64,000 bases of DNA from Taishania sp045629585 (GTDB lineage: Bacteria; Bacteroidota; Bacteroidia; Flavobacteriales_D; Crocinitomicaceae), in NCBI GenBank assembly GCA_045629585.1, contig JAZQRM010000021.1, positions 68,078 to 132,077 on the forward strand, given 5' to 3'. Positions 1 to 7,933 of the stretch are shown here, piece by piece; position 1 is the stretch's first letter; every line of letters begins with the position of its first letter. The notes under the pieces are model-generated. The model saw only the letters and a list, made by a program, of their open reading frames with translations. It was not told the origin of the DNA and searched no databases. A program made the position numbers and the translations under genes.

Positions 1-1274
1 TCAAAGATCCGACTTTAGTAAATCTTATTCAAAAAGGGTTAGAAAATAATTTTGATGTAAGACAAGCATTTAAGCGTGTTGAAATTGCTCGTCTAAGCTT
101 TTCTCAATCTAAAATGGAATTTTTACCAAGTGTTTCTGGTACAATTGCAAACCCAAATTATCAATGGCGATCCGAAGATTTTTACTCTAATCCAGCTAGT
201 AATTGGTATAATGAGTCCGGTGAATCAGCTCCAAATACGATGTATATGTATACAGCCCAAAATATTACGGGTTTAAATTTTAAATGGGAAATTGACATTT
301 GGGGTAACATTAGAAGTAAAAGAGCGGAAGAACTCAATGATTATTTAGCAACCAATGAAGGTAAAAATGCCGTTCAAACTAGACTGGTTACGAATATATC
401 TTCAGGCTATTATAATCTTTTGATGTTGTACGCTCAACTGGAGGTCGCTGAATCAAACTTTGCTTTATCTGAGCGAACTTTGAAAATGGTAGAATTACAG
501 TTTAACTCAGGGAATACGACTGCTTTGGCAAAGCAACAGACAAGAGCACAAATGTTAGTAGCCAAGGCGTTGATTCCTCGTTTGAAACAACAGATTAGTC
601 AACAAGAAAATGAGATTCAATTTCTAACGGGCGCTTTACCAAATGAAATCACCGTGGATCGAGCTATGTTTGATAATGTTTTTAATTCAATTGAACGTAA
701 TTATGTAATTCCCATGGAAATGGTGTCTTATAGACCTGACGTACGTAAAGCGGAATATGATTTATTATCCGCAAATGCTGCAGTTGGTGTGGCTCAAACC
801 AATCAATATCCAAAATTGGTGATTGACCTGGGATTTGGAGTGAATTCGATGTTGCCAAGGAATTGGTTCAATATCCCAGGCGCCTTATTTGGATCGGTTA
901 TTGGAAATTTAACCCAACCCATCTTCTCGAAAAGAAGGCTAAAAACAAAATTTGAACAAACAAAGATAGAACGTGAAATACGCGAGATTTCGCTACAAAA
1001 AGAAGTGTATGGTGCAGTGAACGAGATATCCAATGTTTTAACAACCATGAATGCATTAGATGAACAAATTTCTATAGCTAAGGAGCAAGTTGAGAATTCT
1101 AATCTAACCATAAAGCAGGCGAATTTATTGTTTAATAGTGGATATGCAACCTATTTAGAAGTTATTAATGCACAAAGAGTGGCCTTAGAAAGTGAATTGA
1201 AGCTGAATCAATTAAAAGAAGATCGTTTACAAATGAAAATCAAATTGTATCAAGCGCTTGGAGGTGGATGGTAA
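1..1274 (+). CDS. TolC-family outer-membrane efflux protein, 5' end cut by the window edge
   Basis: The reading frame is open from base 3, and the residues before the first in-window Met (DPTLVNLIQKGLENN...) match the start of an outer-membrane efflux domain, so the gene begins outside the window. Both halves carry the family's helical pattern: the repeated phrase with A-x-x-N-Y/F and R-x-x-V-E near the start, LQFNSGNTTALAKQQTRA in the middle, SYRPDVRKAEYDL, and ANLLFNSGYATYLEVINAQR near the end. Proteins of this family form the outer-membrane channel of RND or ABC tripartite efflux pumps. The other pump components would lie upstream, off the window. The C terminus (LYQALGGGW) is the usual ending of the NodT/CusC-type lipoprotein subgroup. 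Confidence 0.93.
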   Translation, partial: KDPTLVNLIQKGLENNFDVRQAFKRVEIARLSFSQSKMEFLPSVSGTIANPNYQWRSEDFYSNPASNWYNESGESAPNTMYMYTAQNITGLNFKWEIDIWGNIRSKRAEELNDYLATNEGKNAVQTRLVTNISSGYYNLLMLYAQLEVAESNFALSERTLKMVELQFNSGNTTALAKQQTRAQMLVAKALIPRLKQQISQQENEIQFLTGALPNEITVDRAMFDNVFNSIERNYVIPMEMVSYRPDVRKAEYDLLSANAAVGVAQTNQYPKLVIDLGFGVNSMLPRNWFNIPGALFGSVIGNLTQPIFSKRRLKTKFEQTKIEREIREISLQKEVYGAVNEISNVLTTMNALDEQISIAKEQVENSNLTIKQANLLFNSGYATYLEVINAQRVALESELKLNQLKEDRLQMKIKLYQALGGGW

Positions 1275-1332
1275 TTTAACTTATGAATGAAAAGTATTTT
1301 GGTTTTTTACACGTAGAGTTCAAGATAACCAT

Positions 1333-1340
1333 TACATTTG
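1333..1340 (+). promoter_or_regulatory. -7 box of the response-regulator promoter
   Basis: TACATTTG matches the Bacteroidota -7 consensus TAnnTTTG exactly and lies 22 bases before the ATG at 1362. A TTG -33 box at normal spacing is not obvious. The site overlaps an in-frame TTG at 1338, which argues that translation starts at the ATG and not at that TTG. Confidence 0.5.
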
Positions 1341-1361
1341 TTATCTAAAATCATTCTAAAT

Positions 1362-2039
1362 ATGAACGTTGTTTTAGCAGAAGGAAATGACTTAGTACGG
1401 TTAGGATTGAAATCAGTGATTTCTACAATTCCATACGTGCAAATTATTGGTGAAGCTCGTGATAATGAAGAGTGTTTAAAATTAATGTCAAGCTGTAAAC
1501 CAGATGTGATAATTATCGATTACACTTCGTGTGGATTCAACATTGATGTCATTCCAAAAGTACTTTCAAAATCTCATGACTCTAAAGTTTTAGCCATTAC
1601 ACCAGAACAAAGCGCATCAACATTGGTACATGCTTTAAAATCAGGTGTATATAGCTATGTAAAGAAAGATTGTTCGTTAGAAGAAATTGTAGACGCTGTG
1701 AAAGAAACTGGACACGGAAAAAAATTCTTTTGTGGTCAAATTCTAGAAACGATTCAAAAGTCCTCCATCGATATTGAGCATATCGACACCTCTGAAATTT
1801 TCACTTGTGATCCTATTGTGCTAACAGAAAGAGAAATTGAAATCATAAAGCTAATTGCTGAAGGATTAACCAACTTACAGATAGCCGAACAATTATTTTT
1901 AAGTGCGCATACAGTTAATACCCATCGTAAAAATATCCTTTCTAAGTTAGGTGTTAAAAATACTGCAGGTATTGTTATGTATGCAGTAAAAGCAGAATTA
2001 ATATCTCCAAATAAATTTCTCTTTCAAGCAGATATTTAA
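1362..2039 (+). CDS. NarL/FixJ-type DNA-binding response regulator
   Basis: A two-domain protein of 225 residues. The receiver domain (about 1-120) has the phosphoacceptor Asp53 in the IIIDYTS strand, the Thr of AITPE and the Lys of YVKKD. The usual Asp-Asp metal-binding pair is Glu7-Gly8 here, so half of that pair is missing. The C-terminal LuxR-type helix-turn-helix (about 160-222) is complete: LTEREIEIIKLIAEG, then NLQIAEQLFLSAHTVNTHR and ILSKLGV. It should bind DNA as a dimer in the cytoplasm. No histidine kinase lies next to it, so it is an orphan regulator here. I chose the ATG at 1362 because the open frame upstream begins only with a TTG inside a promoter-like -7 box. Confidence 0.9.
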   Translation: MNVVLAEGNDLVRLGLKSVISTIPYVQIIGEARDNEECLKLMSSCKPDVIIIDYTSCGFNIDVIPKVLSKSHDSKVLAITPEQSASTLVHALKSGVYSYVKKDCSLEEIVDAVKETGHGKKFFCGQILETIQKSSIDIEHIDTSEIFTCDPIVLTEREIEIIKLIAEGLTNLQIAEQLFLSAHTVNTHRKNILSKLGVKNTAGIVMYAVKAELISPNKFLFQADI

Positions 2040-2060
2040 TATAAATATTTTTTATATCGT

Positions 2061-2092
2061 AGAGTCCTTATAGTATTAAGGACTCTTTTTTA
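2061..2092 (+). terminator. Rho-independent terminator after the response regulator
   Basis: A perfect 10-bp stem (AGAGTCCTTA with TAAGGACTCT), a 6-base loop and a following T tract lie 21 bases after the stop codon. The T tract runs into the stop codon of the convergent serine hydrolase gene. Confidence 0.88.
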
Positions 2093-3415
2093 TTTCAGTT
2101 TAAATTCAAGTCTATTACCAAATTGATTTAAAACAACGGTCTTTTTATCACTGTTGAAAGTGAATTTAGCATCTACCATAGGGTATTCAAAAATATTTAT
2201 CTGTGTGGGAATGGTTGTAATGGAAGGTTGATTTTCTAGTTTTATTTTTAAACTATTTTGTTCTATATCTTTTTCTACCAAAAGCTTTAGTTTGTGTTGG
2301 GCGTTGTAATATTCACCAACATATTTATCTAGTTTTTCAACTGGTACATTACAAAAAGAAATAGGAGTTGGCATCTTGATAAGATCACCAAAATACGCTG
2401 AAAGCATTGCAACGGCAATATCATTCATTCCATTTACATACCCATTTAACGTGATCGCAAAAGCTAACGTATCACTATCAAAAAATCCTGTAATAGCCGA
2501 ATAAGTATCTATTCCACCAGTATGGCCGTAGGCAGAATTCAGTTTATAAGGAATTGGTAAAATTCCATAACCATAGTTAAATTGAAAGGTCTTCATCTGT
2601 TTCAAGCTCTTATCTGTAAGAATTTCCCCTGTAAATAGAGCAGTCATGAAATGAGTTAACTCGGATGGAGTTGAAAGAATTCCGCCTGCACCTAGTAAAT
2701 GAGAACTATTCGTAATGGGTTGGTTTATCCACTTTTGTTGAGGGAATGAATAAGTGATTGCTAGTGCTTCATTTTGTGCAGCTTCAATTGTAGTGCCTTC
2801 ATATGTATTATTGAGCTGCAAAGGAATGGTAATCTTTTCATTTAAAATATTTTCATATTTTTTTTGATAAACCTTCTCGAGAATACAAGCTAAAAGATAA
2901 TAGCCAGAGTTTGAGTATTCATATTTAGTTCCAGGTTGAAATTGAGAAGGATAGTTTGATATAATGGAGATCAATTCATCTTGTAAAATGTTTTTTTCAT
3001 TTCTTGTCCAAAATAAAGAATCGTTCGTGAAGTTATAAATTCCGGCAGTATGTCTTAATAAATGTTCAATTGTGATCTTTTTACTATTGGGTAGGGAGGG
3101 AAAAAACTTACTTACTTTGTCTGTTGTCTTCAATTTCTTATCTTCTACCGCCAACATGATTAGTGTGGCAGTAAATGTTTTTGAAATAGAGCCAATTCTG
3201 AACTTTGTACCTGACTGAACGTTGCTCATCGATTCTCCAATTTGTCCAAATTGACGGTCGAAAATGATTTGATCATTTTTTCTTAGTGCGACACTTCCAG
3301 AGAAAAGATTATAATGTTCAATTGAATCAAAATAATTAGATAAGTTTTCAAATTTATTTTGAGCAAATAGAGAGGAGTTAAGACTAATGAAAAGAAATAG
3401 AATACGAATTTTCAT
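2090..3415 (-). CDS. secreted serine hydrolase of the beta-lactamase/D-Ala-D-Ala peptidase fold
   Basis: A 441-residue protein with a Sec signal peptide ending near FAQ (19). All three active-site elements of the class C beta-lactamase/penicillin-binding fold are present: Ser76-x-x-Lys79 (SISK), Tyr167-Ser-Asn169 (YSN) and His298-Thr-Gly300 (HTG). Family members are D-alanyl-D-alanine peptidases, esterases or beta-lactamases; the sequence does not say which. The last 90 residues form an extra beta-rich domain often seen in Bacteroidota homologues. It stands alone between two plus-strand genes. The product is probably periplasmic or surface exposed. Confidence 0.9.
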   Translation of the reverse strand: MKIRILFLFISLNSSLFAQNKFENLSNYFDSIEHYNLFSGSVALRKNDQIIFDRQFGQIGESMSNVQSGTKFRIGSISKTFTATLIMLAVEDKKLKTTDKVSKFFPSLPNSKKITIEHLLRHTAGIYNFTNDSLFWTRNEKNILQDELISIISNYPSQFQPGTKYEYSNSGYYLLACILEKVYQKKYENILNEKITIPLQLNNTYEGTTIEAAQNEALAITYSFPQQKWINQPITNSSHLLGAGGILSTPSELTHFMTALFTGEILTDKSLKQMKTFQFNYGYGILPIPYKLNSAYGHTGGIDTYSAITGFFDSDTLAFAITLNGYVNGMNDIAVAMLSAYFGDLIKMPTPISFCNVPVEKLDKYVGEYYNAQHKLKLLVEKDIEQNSLKIKLENQPSITTIPTQINIFEYPMVDAKFTFNSDKKTVVLNQFGNRLEFKLK

Positions 3416-3533
3416 AAAAAATACTGTTTAAATAAAAATAGAAAAGAAATATTGGATAAACAACGTTTTAGAAGGTGAGTAATCATTTATGATATAGCAA
3501 TTTACTCAATTATCTATTGGCATTCATAAATAG

Positions 3534-3563
3534 TTGATTTCAAGTGATATTTTTATAACTTTA
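3534..3563 (+). promoter_or_regulatory. promoter of the T9SS cargo gene
   Basis: TTG (3534-3536), a 19-base spacer and TAACTTTA (3556-3563) fit the Bacteroidota pattern TTG-N(17-23)-TAnnTTTG with one mismatch in the last base. The ATG follows 23 bases later. Confidence 0.5.
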
Positions 3564-3586
3564 CGCTTAAACTAAATATTTTTTTT

Positions 3587-4540
3587 ATGAATAAACTACT
3601 ACTAGGAGCCTCAGCTCTTTTTTTGTCTGTCAATGTATTTGGCCAGACTCCTATTCAAGCAAATGTGATTAAACCGTCTATTGGAGAAACCTTTACCTTA
3701 GCTTATGGCGATTATATTTCACCTGGGTCTCCTGGAATGAATCAAACTTGGGATCTTCGTGGAATTGAGAACAATACGGCTGTAACAGTAAATATTTTAT
3801 CTACTACAGTTTCAAATTCAGATTTTAAAATCCAATATGTTGGCGCTTCCGTTATGGATGTAAAAATGGATAATGGATATAAGATACTTCGCATGGAAAC
3901 CTTAACGAACCCCACAACAACGATGGTAATGTCCCCTGCTATGGTTAATTATGCGTTACCTATTGTATATGGAAGTACAGGTGCCAATCCCTTTGCTACA
4001 AATTATTCTGTAGCAGGTAGCTCATTATCACGTACTGGTGAGATAAGTTATGCAGTAGATGGTTTCGGTTCATTGATTACACCTTCTGGAACATTTACTG
4101 ATGTATATAGAATACAAATCATTCAAGAAATTGTAGATAATTATGAAGGGATGGAAATGGAGTCACGTATTGAAATGTACTCTTGGATAAAAGCTGGATA
4201 TCACCATGAATTAGCGATGGTTCAATATTCGACAACTCTATCAGGTGATGTTAGTAATGGATGTTATTTAGTAACGTCTCCGAATTTATCGACTTCAGAT
4301 ATCAATCAAGCGGCTGTTTCTTTATATCCAAATCCGACAACATCAAATTTTAGTTTGAGAAGTGAGGAGATGATTACAAATGTAATTGTGACAGATATAA
4401 ATGGTCGTATGGTTATTGAGTTGGCAAATATTGATAAAACCCTATTAGATATTAACACGACTGAATGGGAGAGTGGAGTTTATTTTGTTAGTACAAAAAC
4501 AAATTCAGGATCACAATTGATGAAATTAATTAAAGAGTAA
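3587..4540 (+). CDS. secreted protein with type A T9SS sorting domain
   Basis: A 317-residue protein of unknown function. It has an N-terminal signal peptide (cleavage near VFGQ, residue 20), a beta-rich middle part, and a C-terminal sorting domain of about 70 residues beginning at LYPNPTTSNF and passing through the GRMV and SGVYFV motifs typical of the type A T9SS signal. It should be exported by Sec and then moved across the outer membrane by the type IX system. The middle region is a Bacteroidota-type domain that I cannot assign; it contains no recognisable catalytic motif. It has its own promoter and a shared downstream terminator, so it is probably monocistronic. Confidence 0.85.
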   Translation: MNKLLLGASALFLSVNVFGQTPIQANVIKPSIGETFTLAYGDYISPGSPGMNQTWDLRGIENNTAVTVNILSTTVSNSDFKIQYVGASVMDVKMDNGYKILRMETLTNPTTTMVMSPAMVNYALPIVYGSTGANPFATNYSVAGSSLSRTGEISYAVDGFGSLITPSGTFTDVYRIQIIQEIVDNYEGMEMESRIEMYSWIKAGYHHELAMVQYSTTLSGDVSNGCYLVTSPNLSTSDINQAAVSLYPNPTTSNFSLRSEEMITNVIVTDINGRMVIELANIDKTLLDINTTEWESGVYFVSTKTNSGSQLMKLIKE

Positions 4541-4560
4541 TCATTTACTTTCAATGAATA

Positions 4561-4590
4561 AAAAAGCCCGCTCATTTGAACGGGCTTTTT
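4561..4590. terminator. bidirectional terminator between the T9SS gene and rplT
   Basis: AAAAAGCCCG and CGGGCTTTTT form a perfect 10-bp stem around a 10-base loop. The A and T tracts on both sides allow it to work for both of the convergent genes. Confidence 0.9.
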
Positions 4591-4610
4591 GCTATATAGA
4601 AATAAAAGTG

Positions 4611-4958
4611 TTATTTTTTAACTGCGTCAACTACGGCTTTGAAAGCCTCAGGGTGGTTCATTGCTAAATCCGCTAATACTTTACGGTTTAACTCAATTCC
4701 ACTCTTATTAACTGCACCCATGAATTGAGAATAGCTCATTCCGTTGATACGAGCTCCCGCGTTGATACGCGCGATCCACAATGAACGGAAGTTTCTTTTC
4801 TTTTGTTTACGACCTGTATAAGCGTATCCTAATCCTTTTTCAACTGCATTTTTTGCTACTGTCCAAACGTTTTTACGACGTCCGTAGTAACCTTTCGCTA
4901 GCTTCAATACGTTCTTACGACGTGCTTTTGAAGCAACATGATTTACTGATCTTGGCAT
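4611..4958 (-). CDS. rplT: 50S ribosomal protein L20
   Basis: At 115 residues, this matches the normal length of L20. The basic N-terminal extension (MPRSVNHVASKARRK) and the core with GYYGRRK, GRKQKKR and LWIARINAGAR are diagnostic. L20 binds 23S rRNA and is essential for early 50S assembly. It is the last gene of the thrS-infC-rpmI-rplT series and ends just before the bidirectional terminator. In Proteobacteria and Firmicutes L20 or IF3 control this operon; I saw no obvious L20-binding mimic in the 105-base gap before this gene, but I could not fold it. Confidence 0.98.
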   Translation of the reverse strand: MPRSVNHVASKARRKNVLKLAKGYYGRRKNVWTVAKNAVEKGLGYAYTGRKQKKRNFRSLWIARINAGARINGMSYSQFMGAVNKSGIELNRKVLADLAMNHPEAFKAVVDAVKK

Positions 4959-5063
4959 AATTTTAAATTTTTTGACAGCAAGTGGATTATTATTTCAAAT
5001 CACTTTGTACTTGATATCGGGTTGTAATAATTTAATAACCTGAGCATTTTCATCCCAAAGGGA

Positions 5064-5261
5064 TTACTTCATGCACAATTGTAATTTAATGTTAGACTCA
5101 TCTGCTTTATGAACTAAAGTATCGTGAGTCAAATTACGCTTTTGTTTAGTCGACTTCTTTGTTAAGATGTGACTTTTAAATGCGTGTTTTCTTTTGATTT
5201 TACCGCTTCCAGTTAAGACAAATCTTTTCTTTGCACTGGATTTAGTTTTCATTTTTGGCAT
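5064..5261 (-). CDS. rpmI: 50S ribosomal protein L35
   Basis: A 65-residue, very basic protein beginning MPKMKTKSSAKKRF with the GSGKIKRKHAFKSHILTKKS core typical of L35. It lies 52 bases after infC and 105 bases before rplT on the same strand, the usual gene order. It is a small, late-assembling component of the large ribosomal subunit. Confidence 0.97.
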   Translation of the reverse strand: MPKMKTKSSAKKRFVLTGSGKIKRKHAFKSHILTKKSTKQKRNLTHDTLVHKADESNIKLQLCMK

Positions 5262-5313
5262 CTCTCTTCAATTTTAAATATTACTCTATATAGCATCTTT
5301 ATCCGTAAACGGA

Positions 5314-5859
5314 TTATTTTTTCTTAGGGTTGATCATGATGGTCATACGCTTACCTTCTAACTTTGGCATTTGCTCTAACACACCTAAATCAGCCAATTC
5401 CTGAGCGAATTTCAATAATAAGATTTCACCACGATCCTTGAAGACAATCGTACGTCCTCTAAAGAATACATAGGCTTTAACCTTAGAACCTTCTTCTAAA
5501 AACTTACGGGCATGTTCCAATTTAAAATTAAAATCGTGATCATCTGTATTGGGACCAAAACGAATCTCTTTGATAATAATTTTACTTTGTTTAGCCTTAA
5601 GTTCTTTTTGCTTACGTTTTTGATTGTATAAGAACTTACGGTAATCCATAATTTTACATACAGGAGGAGTCGCATTTGGAGAAATTTCAACCAAATCAAG
5701 CTCTTGCTCCTCAGCCATAACTATAGCTTCTTTTACAGTCATTAAGCGAGGTTCTTCTCCCTCTATAATCAAACGAATTTCCGATGCACGAATGTGTTCG
5801 TTAATTCTGTGCTCGTCCTTTTCTTGGCGTGGAGCTGGTCTACCTTTTACTCTATTCAT
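5314..5859 (-). CDS. infC: translation initiation factor IF-3
   Basis: A 181-residue protein with the IF3 N domain (INEHIRASEIRLI, then AIVMAEEQELDLVEISPNATPPVCKIMDYRKF) and the C domain (KEIRFGPNTDDHDFNFKLEHARKFLEEGSKVK, ending GKRMTIMINPKK). IF3 binds the 30S subunit and checks initiator tRNA and start codon. It begins with ATG rather than the rare AUU codon used in enterobacteria, so start-codon autoregulation of that kind is not expected. The gene starts 6 bases after the thrS stop, so the two are surely co-transcribed. Confidence 0.98.
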   Translation of the reverse strand: MNRVKGRPAPRQEKDEHRINEHIRASEIRLIIEGEEPRLMTVKEAIVMAEEQELDLVEISPNATPPVCKIMDYRKFLYNQKRKQKELKAKQSKIIIKEIRFGPNTDDHDFNFKLEHARKFLEEGSKVKAYVFFRGRTIVFKDRGEILLLKFAQELADLGVLEQMPKLEGKRMTIMINPKKK

Positions 5860-5865
5860 TAAAAA

Positions 5866-7809
5866 TTAAGCATTATTTGCAAGTTCTTTATCTATTGATT
5901 GTTCTACAAAAGCTTTAAATTCCTCTAAGCTCATGCTTCCTAAATCTCCTTCTTTTCGTTGACGCACAGAAACCTGGTCATTAGCGGCTTCTTGTTCACC
6001 AACAATTAACATTAACTGTACCTTGTTTAATTCAGCCTCTCTAATTTTCTTTCCAATCTTTTCATTACGATCGTCAACGAAACCGCGAATATCGTAATTT
6101 TTTAGGAATTTTGAAACTTTTTCTGCATACTCATTATACTTCTCTGAAATTGGAAGTATCGCAAATTGATCTGGAGCCAACCAAAGAGGGAAATCTCCAG
6201 CACAATGTTCCAGTAATACTGCCACAAATCTTTCCATAGAACCAAATGGCGCACGGTGAATCATAACAGGTCTGTGTTTTTGGTTATCTGCACCTGTATA
6301 TTCTAATTCAAAACGCTCTGGTAAATTGTAATCTACCTGAATTGTTCCTAATTGCCACTCTCTTCCTAGCGCATCCTGAACCATAAAATCTAATTTCGGT
6401 CCATAAAATGCTGCCTCACCGTATTCTACTACGGTTGGAAGATTCATTTCTGCTGCTGCTTCGATGATAGCTGATTCTGCTTTTTCCCAATTTTCATCTG
6501 ATCCTATATATTTATCAGGATTATTTGGGTCACGCAAAGATATTTGTGCTTTATAATTATCAAATTTTAACGTTTTGAAAATGTATAAAACGAGTTCAAT
6601 AACTTTTTTAAATTCTCCTTTAACTTGATCTTGTGTACAGAAAATATGTGCATCATCTTGAGTAAATCCACGTACTCTTGTCAATCCGTGTAATTCTCCT
6701 GATTGCTCATATCTATATACCGTTCCAAATTCAGCAAAACGAGCCGGTAACTCTTTGTATGAACGTGGTCTTGCTTTAAATATCTCACAGTGGTGTGGGC
6801 AGTTCATCGGTTTAAGGAAAAATTCTTCTCCTTCAACTGGTGTTTTTATGGGTTGAAATGAATCTGCACCGTATTTAGCGTAGTGACCAGAAGTTACGTA
6901 AAGTTCTTTATTTCCAATATGTGGAGTAATTACTTGGTCGTATCCTGAATTTCTTTGAGCTTTTTTCAAGAAGTTCTCTAAACGCTCACGTAATGCAGCT
7001 CCTTTAGGCAACCATAAAGGTAAACCTTGTCCTACTTTTTGAGAGAAAGTAAATAAATCTAATTCCTTTCCAACACGTCTATGATCACGTTTTTTAGCTT
7101 CTTCAACTTTAGCTAAATATTCTTCTAACTCCGCAGATTTAGGGAATGTGATTCCATAGATACGTGTTAATTGTTTGTTTTTTTCATCGCCTCTCCAATA
7201 TGCTCCTGCAATCGAAGTTAGTTTTACAGCTTTAATAAAACCTGTGTTTGGGATATGTGGCCCACGGCATAGGTCAGTGAAATTACCTTGCGTATAAAAA
7301 GTAATACTCCCGTCTTCTAGACCTTCAAGTAATTCTAATTTATAAGGATCTTGCTTTTCTGTGAAATATGCAATTGCTTCGGCTTTTGAGATTTCTTGAC
7401 GAATAAAGGCTGACTTTTGTTTTGCCAATTCTTTCATTTTAGCCTCCACTTTTTCCAAATCCTTTTCGGTAATCGTGTAATCCATGAAATCTACATCATA
7501 GTAGAAACCATTGGTTACTGGAGGACCAATTGCTAATTTAATACCAGGGAAGTGAAACTCTAAAGCTTCAGCCATTAAATGCGCTGATGAATGCCACATT
7601 GTTGATTTTCCATCCGTGTCATTCCAGGTTAATAATTGAAGGGTTGAGTCCTCAGTTATAGGTGTTGATGCATCTACAACTGTATTATTTATCTTTGCTG
7701 CTAATACGTTTCGAGCTAAACCCTCGGAAATGCTAAGAGCAACATCCATAGCCGTTTTACCTGCTTCAATCTGTCTGACCGATCCGTCTGGAAGTGTTAT
7801 GTTAATCAT
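5866..7809 (-). CDS. thrS: threonyl-tRNA synthetase
   Basis: A full-length class II synthetase of 647 residues. In order: TGS domain (1-60), the second additional (editing) domain with HSSAHLMAEAL and the CRGPH motif, then the catalytic core with the zinc Cys in MNCPHHCEIFK, motif 2 (FRYEQSGELHGLTRVRGF) and motif 3 (IHRAPFGSMERF), and a C-terminal anticodon-binding domain. It charges tRNA-Thr with threonine and hydrolyses mischarged Ser-tRNA. It is the first gene of the thrS-infC-rpmI-rplT operon. A tRNA-Thr gene lies about 13 kb away in the same window but is not linked to it. Confidence 0.98.
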   Translation of the reverse strand: MINITLPDGSVRQIEAGKTAMDVALSISEGLARNVLAAKINNTVVDASTPITEDSTLQLLTWNDTDGKSTMWHSSAHLMAEALEFHFPGIKLAIGPPVTNGFYYDVDFMDYTITEKDLEKVEAKMKELAKQKSAFIRQEISKAEAIAYFTEKQDPYKLELLEGLEDGSITFYTQGNFTDLCRGPHIPNTGFIKAVKLTSIAGAYWRGDEKNKQLTRIYGITFPKSAELEEYLAKVEEAKKRDHRRVGKELDLFTFSQKVGQGLPLWLPKGAALRERLENFLKKAQRNSGYDQVITPHIGNKELYVTSGHYAKYGADSFQPIKTPVEGEEFFLKPMNCPHHCEIFKARPRSYKELPARFAEFGTVYRYEQSGELHGLTRVRGFTQDDAHIFCTQDQVKGEFKKVIELVLYIFKTLKFDNYKAQISLRDPNNPDKYIGSDENWEKAESAIIEAAAEMNLPTVVEYGEAAFYGPKLDFMVQDALGREWQLGTIQVDYNLPERFELEYTGADNQKHRPVMIHRAPFGSMERFVAVLLEHCAGDFPLWLAPDQFAILPISEKYNEYAEKVSKFLKNYDIRGFVDDRNEKIGKKIREAELNKVQLMLIVGEQEAANDQVSVRQRKEGDLGSMSLEEFKAFVEQSIDKELANNA

Positions 7810-7831
7810 TCTTGCTTTTAATTTTGCACTA

Positions 7832-7839
7832 CAAAGATA
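7832..7839 (-). promoter_or_regulatory. -7 box upstream of thrS
   Basis: On the minus strand this reads TATCTTTG, an exact TAnnTTTG match, 22 bases before the thrS ATG. No TTG -33 box was seen at 17-23 bases, so this is a partial promoter call. Confidence 0.4.
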
Positions 7840-7933
7840 AGGAATACATTTTTATGGTTGATTGTATTTTTGAAACTATTGAAAAAATATTCATAAATTA
7901 ATAAAACCTTGATATCTAATGATGTTTTAATTT

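Noticed and set aside
803..1111. 102-codon minus-strand open frame
   Set aside because: Antisense shadow of the TolC-family gene.
1338..1361. Upstream TTG start of the response regulator
   Set aside because: It lies within an exact -7 promoter box; the ATG at 1362 starts directly with the first receiver strand.
7865..7872. TATTTTTG octamer upstream of the ComEC-like gene
   Set aside because: It fits TAnnTTTG but has no -33 box and lies in a very AT-rich spacer, so chance is likely.
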